From positions 62,001 to 126,000 of the forward strand of contig JAGALZ010000006.1 in NCBI GenBank assembly GCA_017848055.1: 64,000 bases of DNA. Reading direction: 5' to 3'. Positions within the stretch are counted from its first letter, which is position 1; each line of letters starts with the position of its first letter. Below are positions 17,325 to 25,987 of this stretch, one piece after another. Made by a program: the position numbers and the translations under genes. The stretch is from Oscillospiraceae bacterium (GTDB lineage Bacteria; Bacillota; Clostridia; Oscillospirales; Ruminococcaceae). The notes below the pieces were generated by a model. It ran no database searches, was not told the DNA's origin, and was given only the letters and a program-made list of their open reading frames with translations.

Positions 17325-19064
17325 TTATTCTTCCTCCTTTTCGATTTCCTTGTTTTCTTCAGCTTCTAAAGCTGCTTTTTCCTCAGCTTCCTTTGCTGCC
17401 TTCTCAGCTGCAAGCTCTGCCTCGTGTTCAAGCTCCTTCTTTGTCTTCTTGCGTTCAGGAGCCTTCTTTACCTTCTTGACTCTCTTCTTGATAATTCCCC
17501 TCTTCATAAGAAGTGAAATTACGAAGATGCCGACAATCAGGAGAACTACTGCGAGGAACACTATAATAAAGTTATCCTGCAGCCACTGTTCACGATAATA
17601 CTTGAATGCTCTGTCGTAGCTCTTCTGAGCGTAGCAATCCTTGAAGTATTCCATAGCCTTCTTATATTCGCCTCTGTTAAGAGCAGCCTTACCGAGTCCG
17701 AGCTGTGCGAATGAGCAGGTACCGTTTCTGTCGAGAACTTCCTGCCAGTATGGCTCTGCGTCAACGTATCTACCCTCATCATAAAGCAGAACTGCCTGCT
17801 TTAAGTATGAGCCGTAAAGTGTTGTTGAGTAAACTGTGATATCGTTCTTGATGCCGTCTACAATGTAGATGTTTCCGTAAGCGGATTCCAGAGCGTTCGG
17901 GCCGTTGAAGGAACCCTTCTGGTCTGAGGTATTGCTCTTGGTACCGAAGATAGTAACAAGTGAGCAGAACTCATCGTATACGAATACTCTACCTGTTGCG
18001 TAGTCGAGGATATTGATAAAGCCGTTTTCGTCGATATCAATATCTGTAAGTCTTGTTGAATAGTTTGTGTTTGTTGCAGCGTCGTATGTGCTACCTGAAA
18101 TGATATCACCGAAGTGGTACTCATTACCTGCCTCGTTATTCCAGATATTGTAGCCTGCTGCGTTGAGCTTCTTTACAGCGTCCATTGTTGCGTTTGCAGC
18201 TTCTGTACATGTATAGATGAAGCCTTCAGCGTCGATATCGAAGTTCTTATACTCTGTAGGAGCAGCTGACTTCATGGACTTGAGCTGTTCATCGGAAGCA
18301 AAAATTCTCCAGATTCTCTTTCTGATGATTTCAGCTGTTACCTCTACACGGTTTGCTCCGTAGAAGCCCTGGAATTCGCCGAGGTAGTTAAACTGAGCGG
18401 AACCTGCGTTAAGAGATGTACATACAGCATAGATGTTTCCTGCTGTATCAACGAGAATCTTTTCAGGAAGGAATGTCTGTGACTTTGAGGTATAGATTGC
18501 CGATTCAGGCTTTCCTATCTCAAGGAGATTTTCGCATGTAAGGGCATCTGTTGCCTTACACTTGAGTATACGGGAGTTATTTGTATCGCCGATATACATT
18601 ATTACATCGCCGTTATCTTCAACTACTACGAACACGCCGTTCGGAGCATTGAAGTTTAAAACACCCGATTCAGACTTATCAATTCCGGTATAGCAACCAA
18701 CAAGCTGCATATCCTTATTGAGTCTGACAATTCTGTTGTTGAGTGTATCAGCTATCCAGAACTCCTCGAGGGTTTCCTCGAAGAAGATGTCCTTGATACC
18801 TGAGAAGGATGTCGGAGTATTGACGCTGATAAACAGTTCGTCCTCCGGATCTCTGAGTCTTTCCAGACCTACATTCTTTCCTGTATAGGTATTGTCTACC
18901 TTATAGGCTGCCTGTGCAGGAACCGGGTCATCCCAGAAGTCATAGATATATGAGTCGTAAGGCTCGCTTGCCAGTGCTGTAAGTGCAAAGCTTGTCATAC
19001 TTACTGCTGCGACGAGAAGCGAGGCTATCTTTTTGATTGCATTTTTCATTTGCACTGTTTTCAC
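17325..19064 (-). CDS. NHL-propeller/TPR membrane protein with charged cytoplasmic tail
   Basis: 579 residues: signal peptide (~1-32), a set of NHL/SMP-30-like beta-propeller blades (~60-410; for example NTLNNRIVRLNKDM, YIGDTNNSRILKC, IDIDENGFINILD), then a TPR-like segment (AEPYWQEVLDRNGTCSFAQL, ALNRGEYKKAMEYFKDCY), one transmembrane helix (~505-528) and a Lys/Glu/Ala-rich tail that would lie in the cytoplasm. It may sense or bind ligand outside and contact partners inside, but that is inference. Start is GTG 19064 (AAGGAAACAG upstream) or ATG 19049. It lies between the first permease pair and the Yip1 gene in the operon. Confidence 0.75.
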   Translation of the reverse strand: MKTVQMKNAIKKIASLLVAAVSMTSFALTALASEPYDSYIYDFWDDPVPAQAAYKVDNTYTGKNVGLERLRDPEDELFISVNTPTSFSGIKDIFFEETLEEFWIADTLNNRIVRLNKDMQLVGCYTGIDKSESGVLNFNAPNGVFVVVEDNGDVIMYIGDTNNSRILKCKATDALTCENLLEIGKPESAIYTSKSQTFLPEKILVDTAGNIYAVCTSLNAGSAQFNYLGEFQGFYGANRVEVTAEIIRKRIWRIFASDEQLKSMKSAAPTEYKNFDIDAEGFIYTCTEAANATMDAVKKLNAAGYNIWNNEAGNEYHFGDIISGSTYDAATNTNYSTRLTDIDIDENGFINILDYATGRVFVYDEFCSLVTIFGTKSNTSDQKGSFNGPNALESAYGNIYIVDGIKNDITVYSTTLYGSYLKQAVLLYDEGRYVDAEPYWQEVLDRNGTCSFAQLGLGKAALNRGEYKKAMEYFKDCYAQKSYDRAFKYYREQWLQDNFIIVFLAVVLLIVGIFVISLLMKRGIIKKRVKKVKKAPERKKTKKELEHEAELAAEKAAKEAEEKAALEAEENKEIEKEEE

Positions 19065-19113
19065 CTGTTTCCTTTTCTAAATTTCGTTTCGTTTAAATAA
19101 CTTAGAATTACGC

Positions 19114-20016
19114 TTAATCCTTAATTCCTGAGTTAGCCATTGTTTCCATAACGTTGCTCTGTGCTACAAGGAAAACGATAAGCGGAGGAAGCATAAGTAT
19201 TACTGATGTTGCAAATGTTACACCCTGACGTGCGATACCGGTTGCTGCAATCTGCTGCATAATTGTCGGGAGAGTCTTGAGCTCTTCTGAGAAAATGATG
19301 GTACCGCTCTGTCTGTTCCAAGCATCCTGGAATGCGAAGATGATAAGTGTCATAATCGCAGGCTTCTGGTTAGGTACTACTACCTGCCAGCATATTCTGA
19401 AAAGTCCTGCGCCGTCAACCTTCGCAGCTTCAATCATTGAGTCGTGGATGGTTGACATACTCTGTCGCATAAGGAACAGTCCCATTGGTGTTGCGATACT
19501 CGGAAGTATCAGTGCCCAGTATGTATCAATCATACCCAGTGTAGCCATTACGAGGTACTGGATAATCCATGTTGCTGAGGACGAGAACAGAAGGGCTGTT
19601 ACGATAAGCTTGTTCAGGAACTGGTTGCCGGGGAATTTGCACTTTGAAAGTACGAAGGCAGCACAGCAGCAAACAAAGAGGTTACATACTGTTACTACGA
19701 TGGATACAAACACGCTGTTGAAGATGTATCTTGAAAGCGGTACCCAGAGGCTTGTTGCTACCTTCATCATATCCGAGTAGTTCTTTGTTGTCGGATTGAG
19801 GACATAGAGCTTTGGTGGGAATACGAAAAGCTCTTCAATCGGCTTGAATGACTGAACTACGGCGTAGTAAATCGGGAAAATCATAAATATACCGGTGATA
19901 CAAAGGAAGAGGAAGATACAGATGTTACCGCCTCTTGAGGCTGTAAGCTTCTTATTATTCTTCTTTACCTTGACATTGTCGATATCGACTCTCTTCTTTT
20001 TCTTTTTAGTACCCAT
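19114..20016 (-). CDS. Carbohydrate ABC transporter permease, MalG type (first pair)
   Basis: 300 residues with a Lys-rich N-terminus (GTKKKKKRVD) and six helices. The EAA loop is IEAAKVDGAGLFRICWQVVV. ATG is preceded by GGGGGTGACTG, and the gene begins 15 nt after its MalF-type partner. With the upstream permease and the 974-residue binding protein it forms a complete membrane/binding set for one importer. The lack of a MalK-type ATPase in the cluster is notable. Confidence 0.9.
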   Translation of the reverse strand: MGTKKKKKRVDIDNVKVKKNNKKLTASRGGNICIFLFLCITGIFMIFPIYYAVVQSFKPIEELFVFPPKLYVLNPTTKNYSDMMKVATSLWVPLSRYIFNSVFVSIVVTVCNLFVCCCAAFVLSKCKFPGNQFLNKLIVTALLFSSSATWIIQYLVMATLGMIDTYWALILPSIATPMGLFLMRQSMSTIHDSMIEAAKVDGAGLFRICWQVVVPNQKPAIMTLIIFAFQDAWNRQSGTIIFSEELKTLPTIMQQIAATGIARQGVTFATSVILMLPPLIVFLVAQSNVMETMANSGIKD

Positions 20017-20031
20017 TTTTCAGTCACCCCC

Positions 20032-20970
20032 TTAATCTACATATTTACGTAGCATCCAGTTAATAGCCTTATTAACAAGGAGCATTACTACGAACAGAAT
20101 AAGACATATTGCCGAGGCGTAACCCATTTCGTAACGAATCCAGCCGTAGTCGGTTGCGTGGTTCATTACTGTATGAGCTGCGTAGTCTGTTGATGGAAGT
20201 CCGACGAGGTTCTGGGATACGGTACCTACTGTGAAGGAAGCCGAAATCTGCAAAACTGCGGCGAACAGGAGCTGTGGTCCCATTGATGGGATTGTGATGA
20301 GGAAAAGCTCCTGCCATCTGTTCTTGATACCCTCGATTGCACCTGCTTCGTACATTGACTTGTCGATATTCTGGAAGCCGGCACGAAGTGAAAGGAAGCC
20401 TGCACCCATTGAAATCCACAGCTGTACGATGATACATACAGGAAGGATGAACTTGGTGTCTGTCAGCCACTGGTTAGGTGAATTGAGGATTCCGTAGTCA
20501 ATGAGGATTGCGTTGATGTAACCCTTTGAGTCACCGGAAAGGAGAAGCTGCCAGATTACATAAGCGGAAGTTGTCATTGACGGTGCATAGAATACGAATG
20601 TAAAGAAGGTCTTGAGCACAGGGTGCATTTCATTGATGAGCCAAGCGAGGATAAAGCTGAGCACATAGCTGAAAGGACCTGTGAACACTGCGAACACGAG
20701 TGTGTTCTGAACGGCAATCATAAATGTATCGTCATTTAAAAACAGTGTATAGAAGTTAGAAAGACCTGTAAACTTTGGGAAATGTGCGATATCGAAGTTT
20801 GTGAATGCCAGAGGCAGTGTGATGATAACCGGGATTACTGTAAAGATTATAAACAGAATCATAAAGGGAGCGAGCATAGCGTAGCATGCTTTATTGGTCT
20901 TCATCATATGCCAGGTGTATTTTCCTTTACTCTGCTTATTGAGCGGAGTATCTGCACTTTTAACAGCCAA
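20032..20970 (-). CDS. Carbohydrate ABC transporter permease, MalF type (first pair)
   Basis: 312 residues with six helices and EAA loop YEAGAIEGIKNRWQELFLIT. TTG start with AAGGGGG 8 nt upstream, 17 nt after the binding-protein gene. Partner of the MalG-type subunit that follows. Confidence 0.9.
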   Translation of the reverse strand: MAVKSADTPLNKQSKGKYTWHMMKTNKACYAMLAPFMILFIIFTVIPVIITLPLAFTNFDIAHFPKFTGLSNFYTLFLNDDTFMIAVQNTLVFAVFTGPFSYVLSFILAWLINEMHPVLKTFFTFVFYAPSMTTSAYVIWQLLLSGDSKGYINAILIDYGILNSPNQWLTDTKFILPVCIIVQLWISMGAGFLSLRAGFQNIDKSMYEAGAIEGIKNRWQELFLITIPSMGPQLLFAAVLQISASFTVGTVSQNLVGLPSTDYAAHTVMNHATDYGWIRYEMGYASAICLILFVVMLLVNKAINWMLRKYVD

Positions 20971-20987
20971 TTTTCGTTCCCCCTTTC

Positions 20988-23912
20988 TTATACGGGAAGA
21001 CCGAGGTCTTCACGCTTACGGATGATTTCTGCGTTGATATCTCTGTTATACCACATAAGGGTATCTCTTGCGTTATCAGCATCGTTTACTACTGCTCTGA
21101 ATGCGTTTACGAGGTTTCTTGTAACGCCGTAGGTTGCAGGGATAATCGGAATTTCAACCTGCTGGTCAAGCTGTGCGAGGAGGAGGTCAAGCTCATCCTG
21201 TGACCATGAAAGCTGCTTTAATGCTTCGATATTAGCTGTATCGAAACGTCCGAGAGTACCGAGAACTGCCTCGATATCGTTGGAGTATTCAACCTGAGCC
21301 TCTGTAGAAGTGAACCACTTGATGAAGTCCCATGCTGCTTCGTAGTCATCGCAAGCTGAGAAGATTACTGCACCTGAACCGCCTGAGTTGGAAGCGTGGC
21401 TGATTGTGCCGTCAGGTCTTTCTGTACCAGGAATAAGTGTGAAGTTCCAAGCACCCTTGATTTCAGGAGCTGTAACTGCGAGTGTGTTATAGAATGTGTA
21501 GCCCTGGATTACAACCGGCATTTCACCTGTTCTGAAACGTGTAAGAGCGTCATATGACTGCTGGAAGCTGTACTTTGTATAGAACTCTGTCCACATCTCG
21601 AAAGCATCGATTGCAATCTGGTTATCAAAGTTTGTCTGAGTGAGCTCATCGTTGTAGAAGTTAAGTCCCTGCTGGAGCATAAGTGTTGCGAATGTGTTTC
21701 CTGCTTCTGTTGTTGTAGGAACGGTTGTTGTTCCGTTAACGCTTGCATTTGCAGGAAGGATAAGACCTACCTCGAGGTAGTTTCTCTGGAGTGTAGGGAG
21801 GATGCCGATGAGGTCGTCCCATGTCTGGATATCTGTAGCACCGTCGATGCCGTACTCTGAGAGGATATCCTCACGGTAGAACATCATCGGGAAGTTCTGC
21901 TGGATTGGAAGAGCGTAAACGCCGTCGTTATATGTATACAGTGTCATAGCGTCCTTTGAGAACTGCTTGATTGTTTCGTCGTAGCCTTCGTATCCGGAGA
22001 TATCGATGATAAGGTCACGGGCTGCGAGCTGAATCGGATAGTCGCCGCCCATAAAGAGTCCTATATCAGGGCCCTTTCCTGCAAGTGTTGATTCAAGGAT
22101 ACCGCCCTGAACCAGCTTGAGAGCAACCTTTGTATCTGCTGTTGGGTTATAGTCGTTTTCAATCATTGCACGAACTACCTGTGCCTGGTCACGGCCGAGG
22201 GTAATCCAGCAAGAAAGTGTATTTGCCTTGCCTTCCTCTGCGGAAAGTGTGTTATAGTCCTCGAAGAAGGAACCGATGAATGCAAGGAAGTTGAACTTGA
22301 GGCTTGCAAAGAAGGAAGACTTAACGCTTGTGAAGTCTTCATCAGGAGCTGTGATTTCAACAAAGTCAAGCTCGAGTGGCTGTTCTCTGTATGTAAGCAT
22401 CCAGGATGAAAGTGCTGTTACGTTATCCTTAATCTGTGACATAAGGGAAGCAATCTTCCATGGGTCCTTTACGCACTTATCGAGGATAATTGACATTTCG
22501 TTAAGTGTTACAGCTTCGTTACCGCCGCTGCTCATGAGCTTGTCAACCTGCTTCTGGAGGGACTTGAGCTCGTTGCTGAAGCGCTTGAAGTCATCTCTTA
22601 CTTCAGGAATGATTGTATCGATGTTATAGTCTGTATACTCGTCAGGGTCAGGACCTGTAATCTGACGGATTTCTCTGTAGTAGTCATTGATTTCCTGTAC
22701 AAGTCCGTCAAGCTTATCCATAATCTCGCCGATTTCGCCCGGTACGGACTCAAGTGTGAGGGTATGGTCGCCTGCTTCGAGGTAGTAGTAAACTGTGTCG
22801 CCGCTCTCAGTCTTTGGAACTGTGAGTGTCCAGTCTGTAGTATAGTCAAACTTGAGCTGCTGTGACTCTGCGTTAGGACAAACGCCGTCGATGTAGAGCT
22901 TTCTGTTGGAGTAGAAGCCTCTCATTGTGCTCTGTCTTGCTCTTATACCTATTTTATAGTATCCTGATTTGTCAACGTGGAACTTCCAGGTTACTTCCTG
23001 ACCTGCCTTAGCCCAGCTGTCCTTACCGATTGTATTGTACTTTGTCTTGGTAGGGTCGGAAGGAGATGTGAGGTAAGATGTTCTGTCAGATGTTGGGAAG
23101 AGAGTTCTGTCGCTCTTGTAATCTGCCTTTTCGCCCTCGAGTGTGATTGTTGCAACGCCGTTTGTGGCAGCGAGCTCTGAATCAGATGGAGCAACGTAAG
23201 GCTGAGGAGCTGCTTCTCTGCACACCTTGATGTACTCGATTGCAAATCTTGCCTTTGTAGAAGAAAGTGTAAGAGTATGGTGTCCTGCAGGGAGATAGAA
23301 CTCCAGAGGGCCGTTATAAAGTCCGTCAACGTCTTCAAGGTATGCAGTCTGCCACATTACCTTTTCAACCTGGCCCGGTCTTATATCATTATTATTGAAG
23401 TCCTGCTTGATTTCAGTTTCGTTTACCCACACCTTGCTGAGTGTAAGTCTTTCGGCTGTATCATATGGGAGCTCGCCGTCGATTGCAAGCTCAAACTCAA
23501 TCTCGTTTGCCGGACTTGAGAGAGCTTCATAGGAGAAGAGTAAGTTATAGAGTCCTGCTGTCTTTACGTCGAACTCAAATGTAATTTCTCCGTTCTGGCT
23601 TTCCCAGTTAAGGACATTCTGCTTTCCGTCAACTGTTATTACGTCTGCCTTTGTTTCATCACTCTTTGAGGTGAAATCCTTTCCGTAGATGAAGATTTCA
23701 TCTGTTCCGAGCGCCTTGTCAGCGTTCTGTACAAGGTACTCACCGTACGTGAGTATTGATTTCTTCTCTTCCCAGCTGCCGGCGGTATCCGACACTTCTG
23801 TGGAAGCTGCGGTTATAGCTGCGTCATCTGCAAATGCTGCAGGCACTGCTGAAAATGCAAACGCCATCGCAAGTGCTACTGCTGTTATCCGCTTAAGCTT
23901 GTCTGTTTTCAC
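20988..23912 (-). CDS. Large multidomain extracellular solute-binding protein
   Basis: 974 residues, about twice the length of usual sugar-binding proteins. Signal peptide ~1-28 (no lipobox seen), then two beta-rich modules at ~85-240 and ~250-395 that end in HTLTLSS and HTLTLES and look like carbohydrate-binding modules. A helical coiled-coil-like region (~395-530) follows, then a periplasmic-binding-protein domain (~540-940) with GKGPDIGLFMGGDYP, DGVYALPIQQNFPMMFYRED and WDFIKWFTSTEAQ. It has no cysteine anchor, so tethering must be by another route. The modules suggest capture of a polysaccharide or long oligosaccharide. GTG start with AAAGGTGG upstream. Confidence 0.87.
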   Translation of the reverse strand: MKTDKLKRITAVALAMAFAFSAVPAAFADDAAITAASTEVSDTAGSWEEKKSILTYGEYLVQNADKALGTDEIFIYGKDFTSKSDETKADVITVDGKQNVLNWESQNGEITFEFDVKTAGLYNLLFSYEALSSPANEIEFELAIDGELPYDTAERLTLSKVWVNETEIKQDFNNNDIRPGQVEKVMWQTAYLEDVDGLYNGPLEFYLPAGHHTLTLSSTKARFAIEYIKVCREAAPQPYVAPSDSELAATNGVATITLEGEKADYKSDRTLFPTSDRTSYLTSPSDPTKTKYNTIGKDSWAKAGQEVTWKFHVDKSGYYKIGIRARQSTMRGFYSNRKLYIDGVCPNAESQQLKFDYTTDWTLTVPKTESGDTVYYYLEAGDHTLTLESVPGEIGEIMDKLDGLVQEINDYYREIRQITGPDPDEYTDYNIDTIIPEVRDDFKRFSNELKSLQKQVDKLMSSGGNEAVTLNEMSIILDKCVKDPWKIASLMSQIKDNVTALSSWMLTYREQPLELDFVEITAPDEDFTSVKSSFFASLKFNFLAFIGSFFEDYNTLSAEEGKANTLSCWITLGRDQAQVVRAMIENDYNPTADTKVALKLVQGGILESTLAGKGPDIGLFMGGDYPIQLAARDLIIDISGYEGYDETIKQFSKDAMTLYTYNDGVYALPIQQNFPMMFYREDILSEYGIDGATDIQTWDDLIGILPTLQRNYLEVGLILPANASVNGTTTVPTTTEAGNTFATLMLQQGLNFYNDELTQTNFDNQIAIDAFEMWTEFYTKYSFQQSYDALTRFRTGEMPVVIQGYTFYNTLAVTAPEIKGAWNFTLIPGTERPDGTISHASNSGGSGAVIFSACDDYEAAWDFIKWFTSTEAQVEYSNDIEAVLGTLGRFDTANIEALKQLSWSQDELDLLLAQLDQQVEIPIIPATYGVTRNLVNAFRAVVNDADNARDTLMWYNRDINAEIIRKREDLGLPV

Positions 23913-23979
23913 TTGTATCCACCTTTCTGTTTTTTGCTATGTGAACGTCCGATTCATTACTGGACTGATGCAAAGGAAT

Positions 23980-24933
23980 TTAGTTTGACTTAAAGACCAT
24001 TATCTTGTCCTTGTCTTCGCTCAGCTCGACCTTTACCTTCGAGCCGCCTTTTATCTGAAGAGTATCGAGATACTCTCTCGGAAGCTGTAATCTTCCTGAC
24101 CTGTCAAGCACTGCGAGCTCCTCGTGAATATCGCCCTCGTCCTGAGAGTAGTCTGTTTTCTGCTCTCCGTCTGTAGCTTCCAGCTCACTGAGCTCATCTG
24201 CATAGCTTCGTTTTCTTATTATTTCCGAGCTTGTTCTGCCATCTCGAATCGCTACTACACGGTCGATATGTCTTGCAAGCTTTACGTCGTGGGTTACAAT
24301 TACTATTGTAATACCCTCGGATTTATTCAGCTCCTTGAAGATATCAAGGATTGCTGCTGACGTTCTTGTATCAACTGAGCCTGTCGGCTCGTCGGCAAGG
24401 AGAATTTTCGGCTTGTTTGCAAGTGCGATTGCGATTGCAACTCTTTGCTGTTCGCCTCCTGACATCTGGTCGAGGCGGCTGTTCATTCTCTTTTCGAGCC
24501 CTACCTTTTTAAGCAGGTACTCTGCTCTTTTTCTTTTTTCCTTTGCGCCTTTAAGGAGCATCGGCATTTCTACATTCTGGAGTGCTGTAAGATACGGCAC
24601 TAAGTTTCTTGCGTTATTCTGCCACACGAAACCTACGACGTTTCTTTTATAGTCGATGTAGTCCTTCTCCCCGAACTTGAGGAGATTTCTGCCATCGATA
24701 TAAAGGCTTCCTGCTGACGGCTTATCGAGGCCTCCGAGCATATTAAGCAGTGTTGACTTACCGCTTCCGGAGTTTCCGACGATTGCCATAAGCTCGCCTC
24801 TTTTTACTTCAAGGTCAAGACCCTGCAGGGCGACTACTTCGATTTCGTCGGTTTTATAAATCTTTACGAGATTGTCGCAGGAAATAATTACGTCGTCCTT
24901 TACGATATTTTCATTATTCTCCAACAATCTCAC
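23980..24933 (-). CDS. LolD/MacB-type ABC ATPase with AbrB-like C-terminal domain
   Basis: The ATPase domain (~10-235) has Walker A GNSGSGKST, signature MSGGEQQRVAIA, Walker B ILLADEP and the His switch VTHD. After an acidic linker (~235-270) the last ~45 residues read RSGRLQLPREYLDTLQIKGG followed by SKVKVEL, the swapped-hairpin pattern of SpoVT/AbrB domains (GRIxIPxxxRxxLGIxxG). Such a fusion is uncommon and might mediate oligomerisation or DNA binding. The gene starts inside the 3' end of the other ATPase gene, so they are coupled. No FtsX-type permease, the usual partner of this ATPase class, is in the cluster. Confidence 0.85.
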   Translation of the reverse strand: MRLLENNENIVKDDVIISCDNLVKIYKTDEIEVVALQGLDLEVKRGELMAIVGNSGSGKSTLLNMLGGLDKPSAGSLYIDGRNLLKFGEKDYIDYKRNVVGFVWQNNARNLVPYLTALQNVEMPMLLKGAKEKRKRAEYLLKKVGLEKRMNSRLDQMSGGEQQRVAIAIALANKPKILLADEPTGSVDTRTSAAILDIFKELNKSEGITIVIVTHDVKLARHIDRVVAIRDGRTSSEIIRKRSYADELSELEATDGEQKTDYSQDEGDIHEELAVLDRSGRLQLPREYLDTLQIKGGSKVKVELSEDKDKIMVFKSN

Positions 24934-25594
24934 CGTCCTCTAATGTATAGACCTTATCGGCTATATCCATCATACTCGGGTCGTGCGTTGTCATGATTAT
25001 GGTCATCTTCTGGTTTGCAACCAGCTCCTTGAAGAGCTTCACGACATGCAGCGAGGTTACTGTATCAAGCTCGGCTGTAGGTTCATCGGCAAAGACTATC
25101 TGCGGCTTATGGGCGATTGCTCTTGCGATTGCGACTCTTTGCTGTTCGCCTCCGGAAAGCTCGCCCGGTCGGTGGTACATTCTCTTTTCAAGTCCCACCT
25201 GCACGAGAGCTTCCTTCGCACGCTTTTCCCTTTCGCTTGCAGGAATCTTTGCAAGTCTGAGTCCGAACTCGACATTCTCATAAGCGGTCATACTTGAAAT
25301 AAGTGCAACCGACTGGAAAACAAACGCCATATTGTATCTTCTCAGGTCATCTCGTTTTTTCTCACTGAGCTTTGTAATATCCTTTCCGTCGAAGATTACC
25401 TCTCCGCCTGTCGGCTTATCAAGCGCACCGAGAATATTTATCAGCGTTGTCTTTCCGCTACCCGAGCGGCCTCTGAGAATAGTGAGCTGGCCCTCCTCGA
25501 TGTCAACGCATACATCTTTGAGGGCTGTGACGGTAGTTCCGTCGCCGATTTTGAACTCTCTCAAAATCTTATTTGCTTTCAAAATAGTAGCCAT
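24914..25594 (-). CDS. LolD/MacB-type ABC transporter ATPase
   Basis: 226 residues: Walker A GRSGSGKTT, Q-loop in FVFQSVAL, signature LSGGEQQRVAIA, Walker B IVFADEPTAELD, switch His in TTHD. This is the first gene of the minus-strand cluster (AAGAGGTACTGTT before ATG) and overlaps the next ATPase by 20 nt, which implies a heterodimer. The class normally drives FtsX-type MacB, LolCE or peptide-resistance transporters, not MalFG permeases, so the pairing with two MalFG sets is the puzzle of this operon. Confidence 0.9.
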   Translation of the reverse strand: MATILKANKILREFKIGDGTTVTALKDVCVDIEEGQLTILRGRSGSGKTTLINILGALDKPTGGEVIFDGKDITKLSEKKRDDLRRYNMAFVFQSVALISSMTAYENVEFGLRLAKIPASEREKRAKEALVQVGLEKRMYHRPGELSGGEQQRVAIARAIAHKPQIVFADEPTAELDTVTSLHVVKLFKELVANQKMTIIMTTHDPSMMDIADKVYTLEDGEIVGE

Positions 25595-25794
25595 AACAGT
25601 ACCTCTTGTGCTGTTTATTTGTACATATTGCCTATTTTATTGACTCAATGGGAAAATACTAACCAAATTGCATTGAATTGTTAAAAATGCTTGCAAATTC
25701 CACAATTTTCTCCGTATCATTTATGCAATTTGTTCAAAATACCCATATTAAGCTAATCATAATTATACCAATTCTACGGCACTTTGTCAAGTTA

Positions 25795-25806
25795 CTAAAT
25801 CGTTTG
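25795..25806. promoter_or_regulatory. LacI-type operator-like motif CTAAATCGTTTG
   Basis: The same core CTAAA(T/A)CGTTT occurs twice upstream of the LacI-family gene at 39.9-40.3 kb. Here it lies ~190 nt upstream of the cluster's first gene, so the importer cluster may share control with the other sugar operon. This is a motif match only. Confidence 0.35.
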
Positions 25807-25947
25807 AAAAAAAAATATTTTAACCTCTTTTGTGCAATTTGCTTAATTGGAAACGATGCCACTTGTCAACTGCGACAATTAAAAACAATAATTTATAAAA
25901 TACGTTTCCTAATTTCATAAAAATTTATTTTCGTATTTAAAAGAAAA

Positions 25948-25977
25948 AAGGAATGTGCGAAAAATGGCACATTCCTT
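25948..25977 (-). terminator. Terminator of the purF-like gene
   Basis: Perfect 11-bp stem AAGGAATGTGC / GCACATTCCTT 10 nt after the stop on the minus strand, followed by a T-rich run. Confidence 0.85.
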
Positions 25978-25987
25978 GTAAACGATT

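Larger units (their letters stand above)
25595..25987. other. AT-rich regulatory region of the ten-gene transporter cluster
   Basis: No gene is supported. It holds the 5' region of the minus-strand cluster and, near 25948-25977, the terminator of the purF-like gene. It also holds the LacI-type motif CTAAATCGTTTG. I see no convincing sigma-A promoter. Confidence 0.6.
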
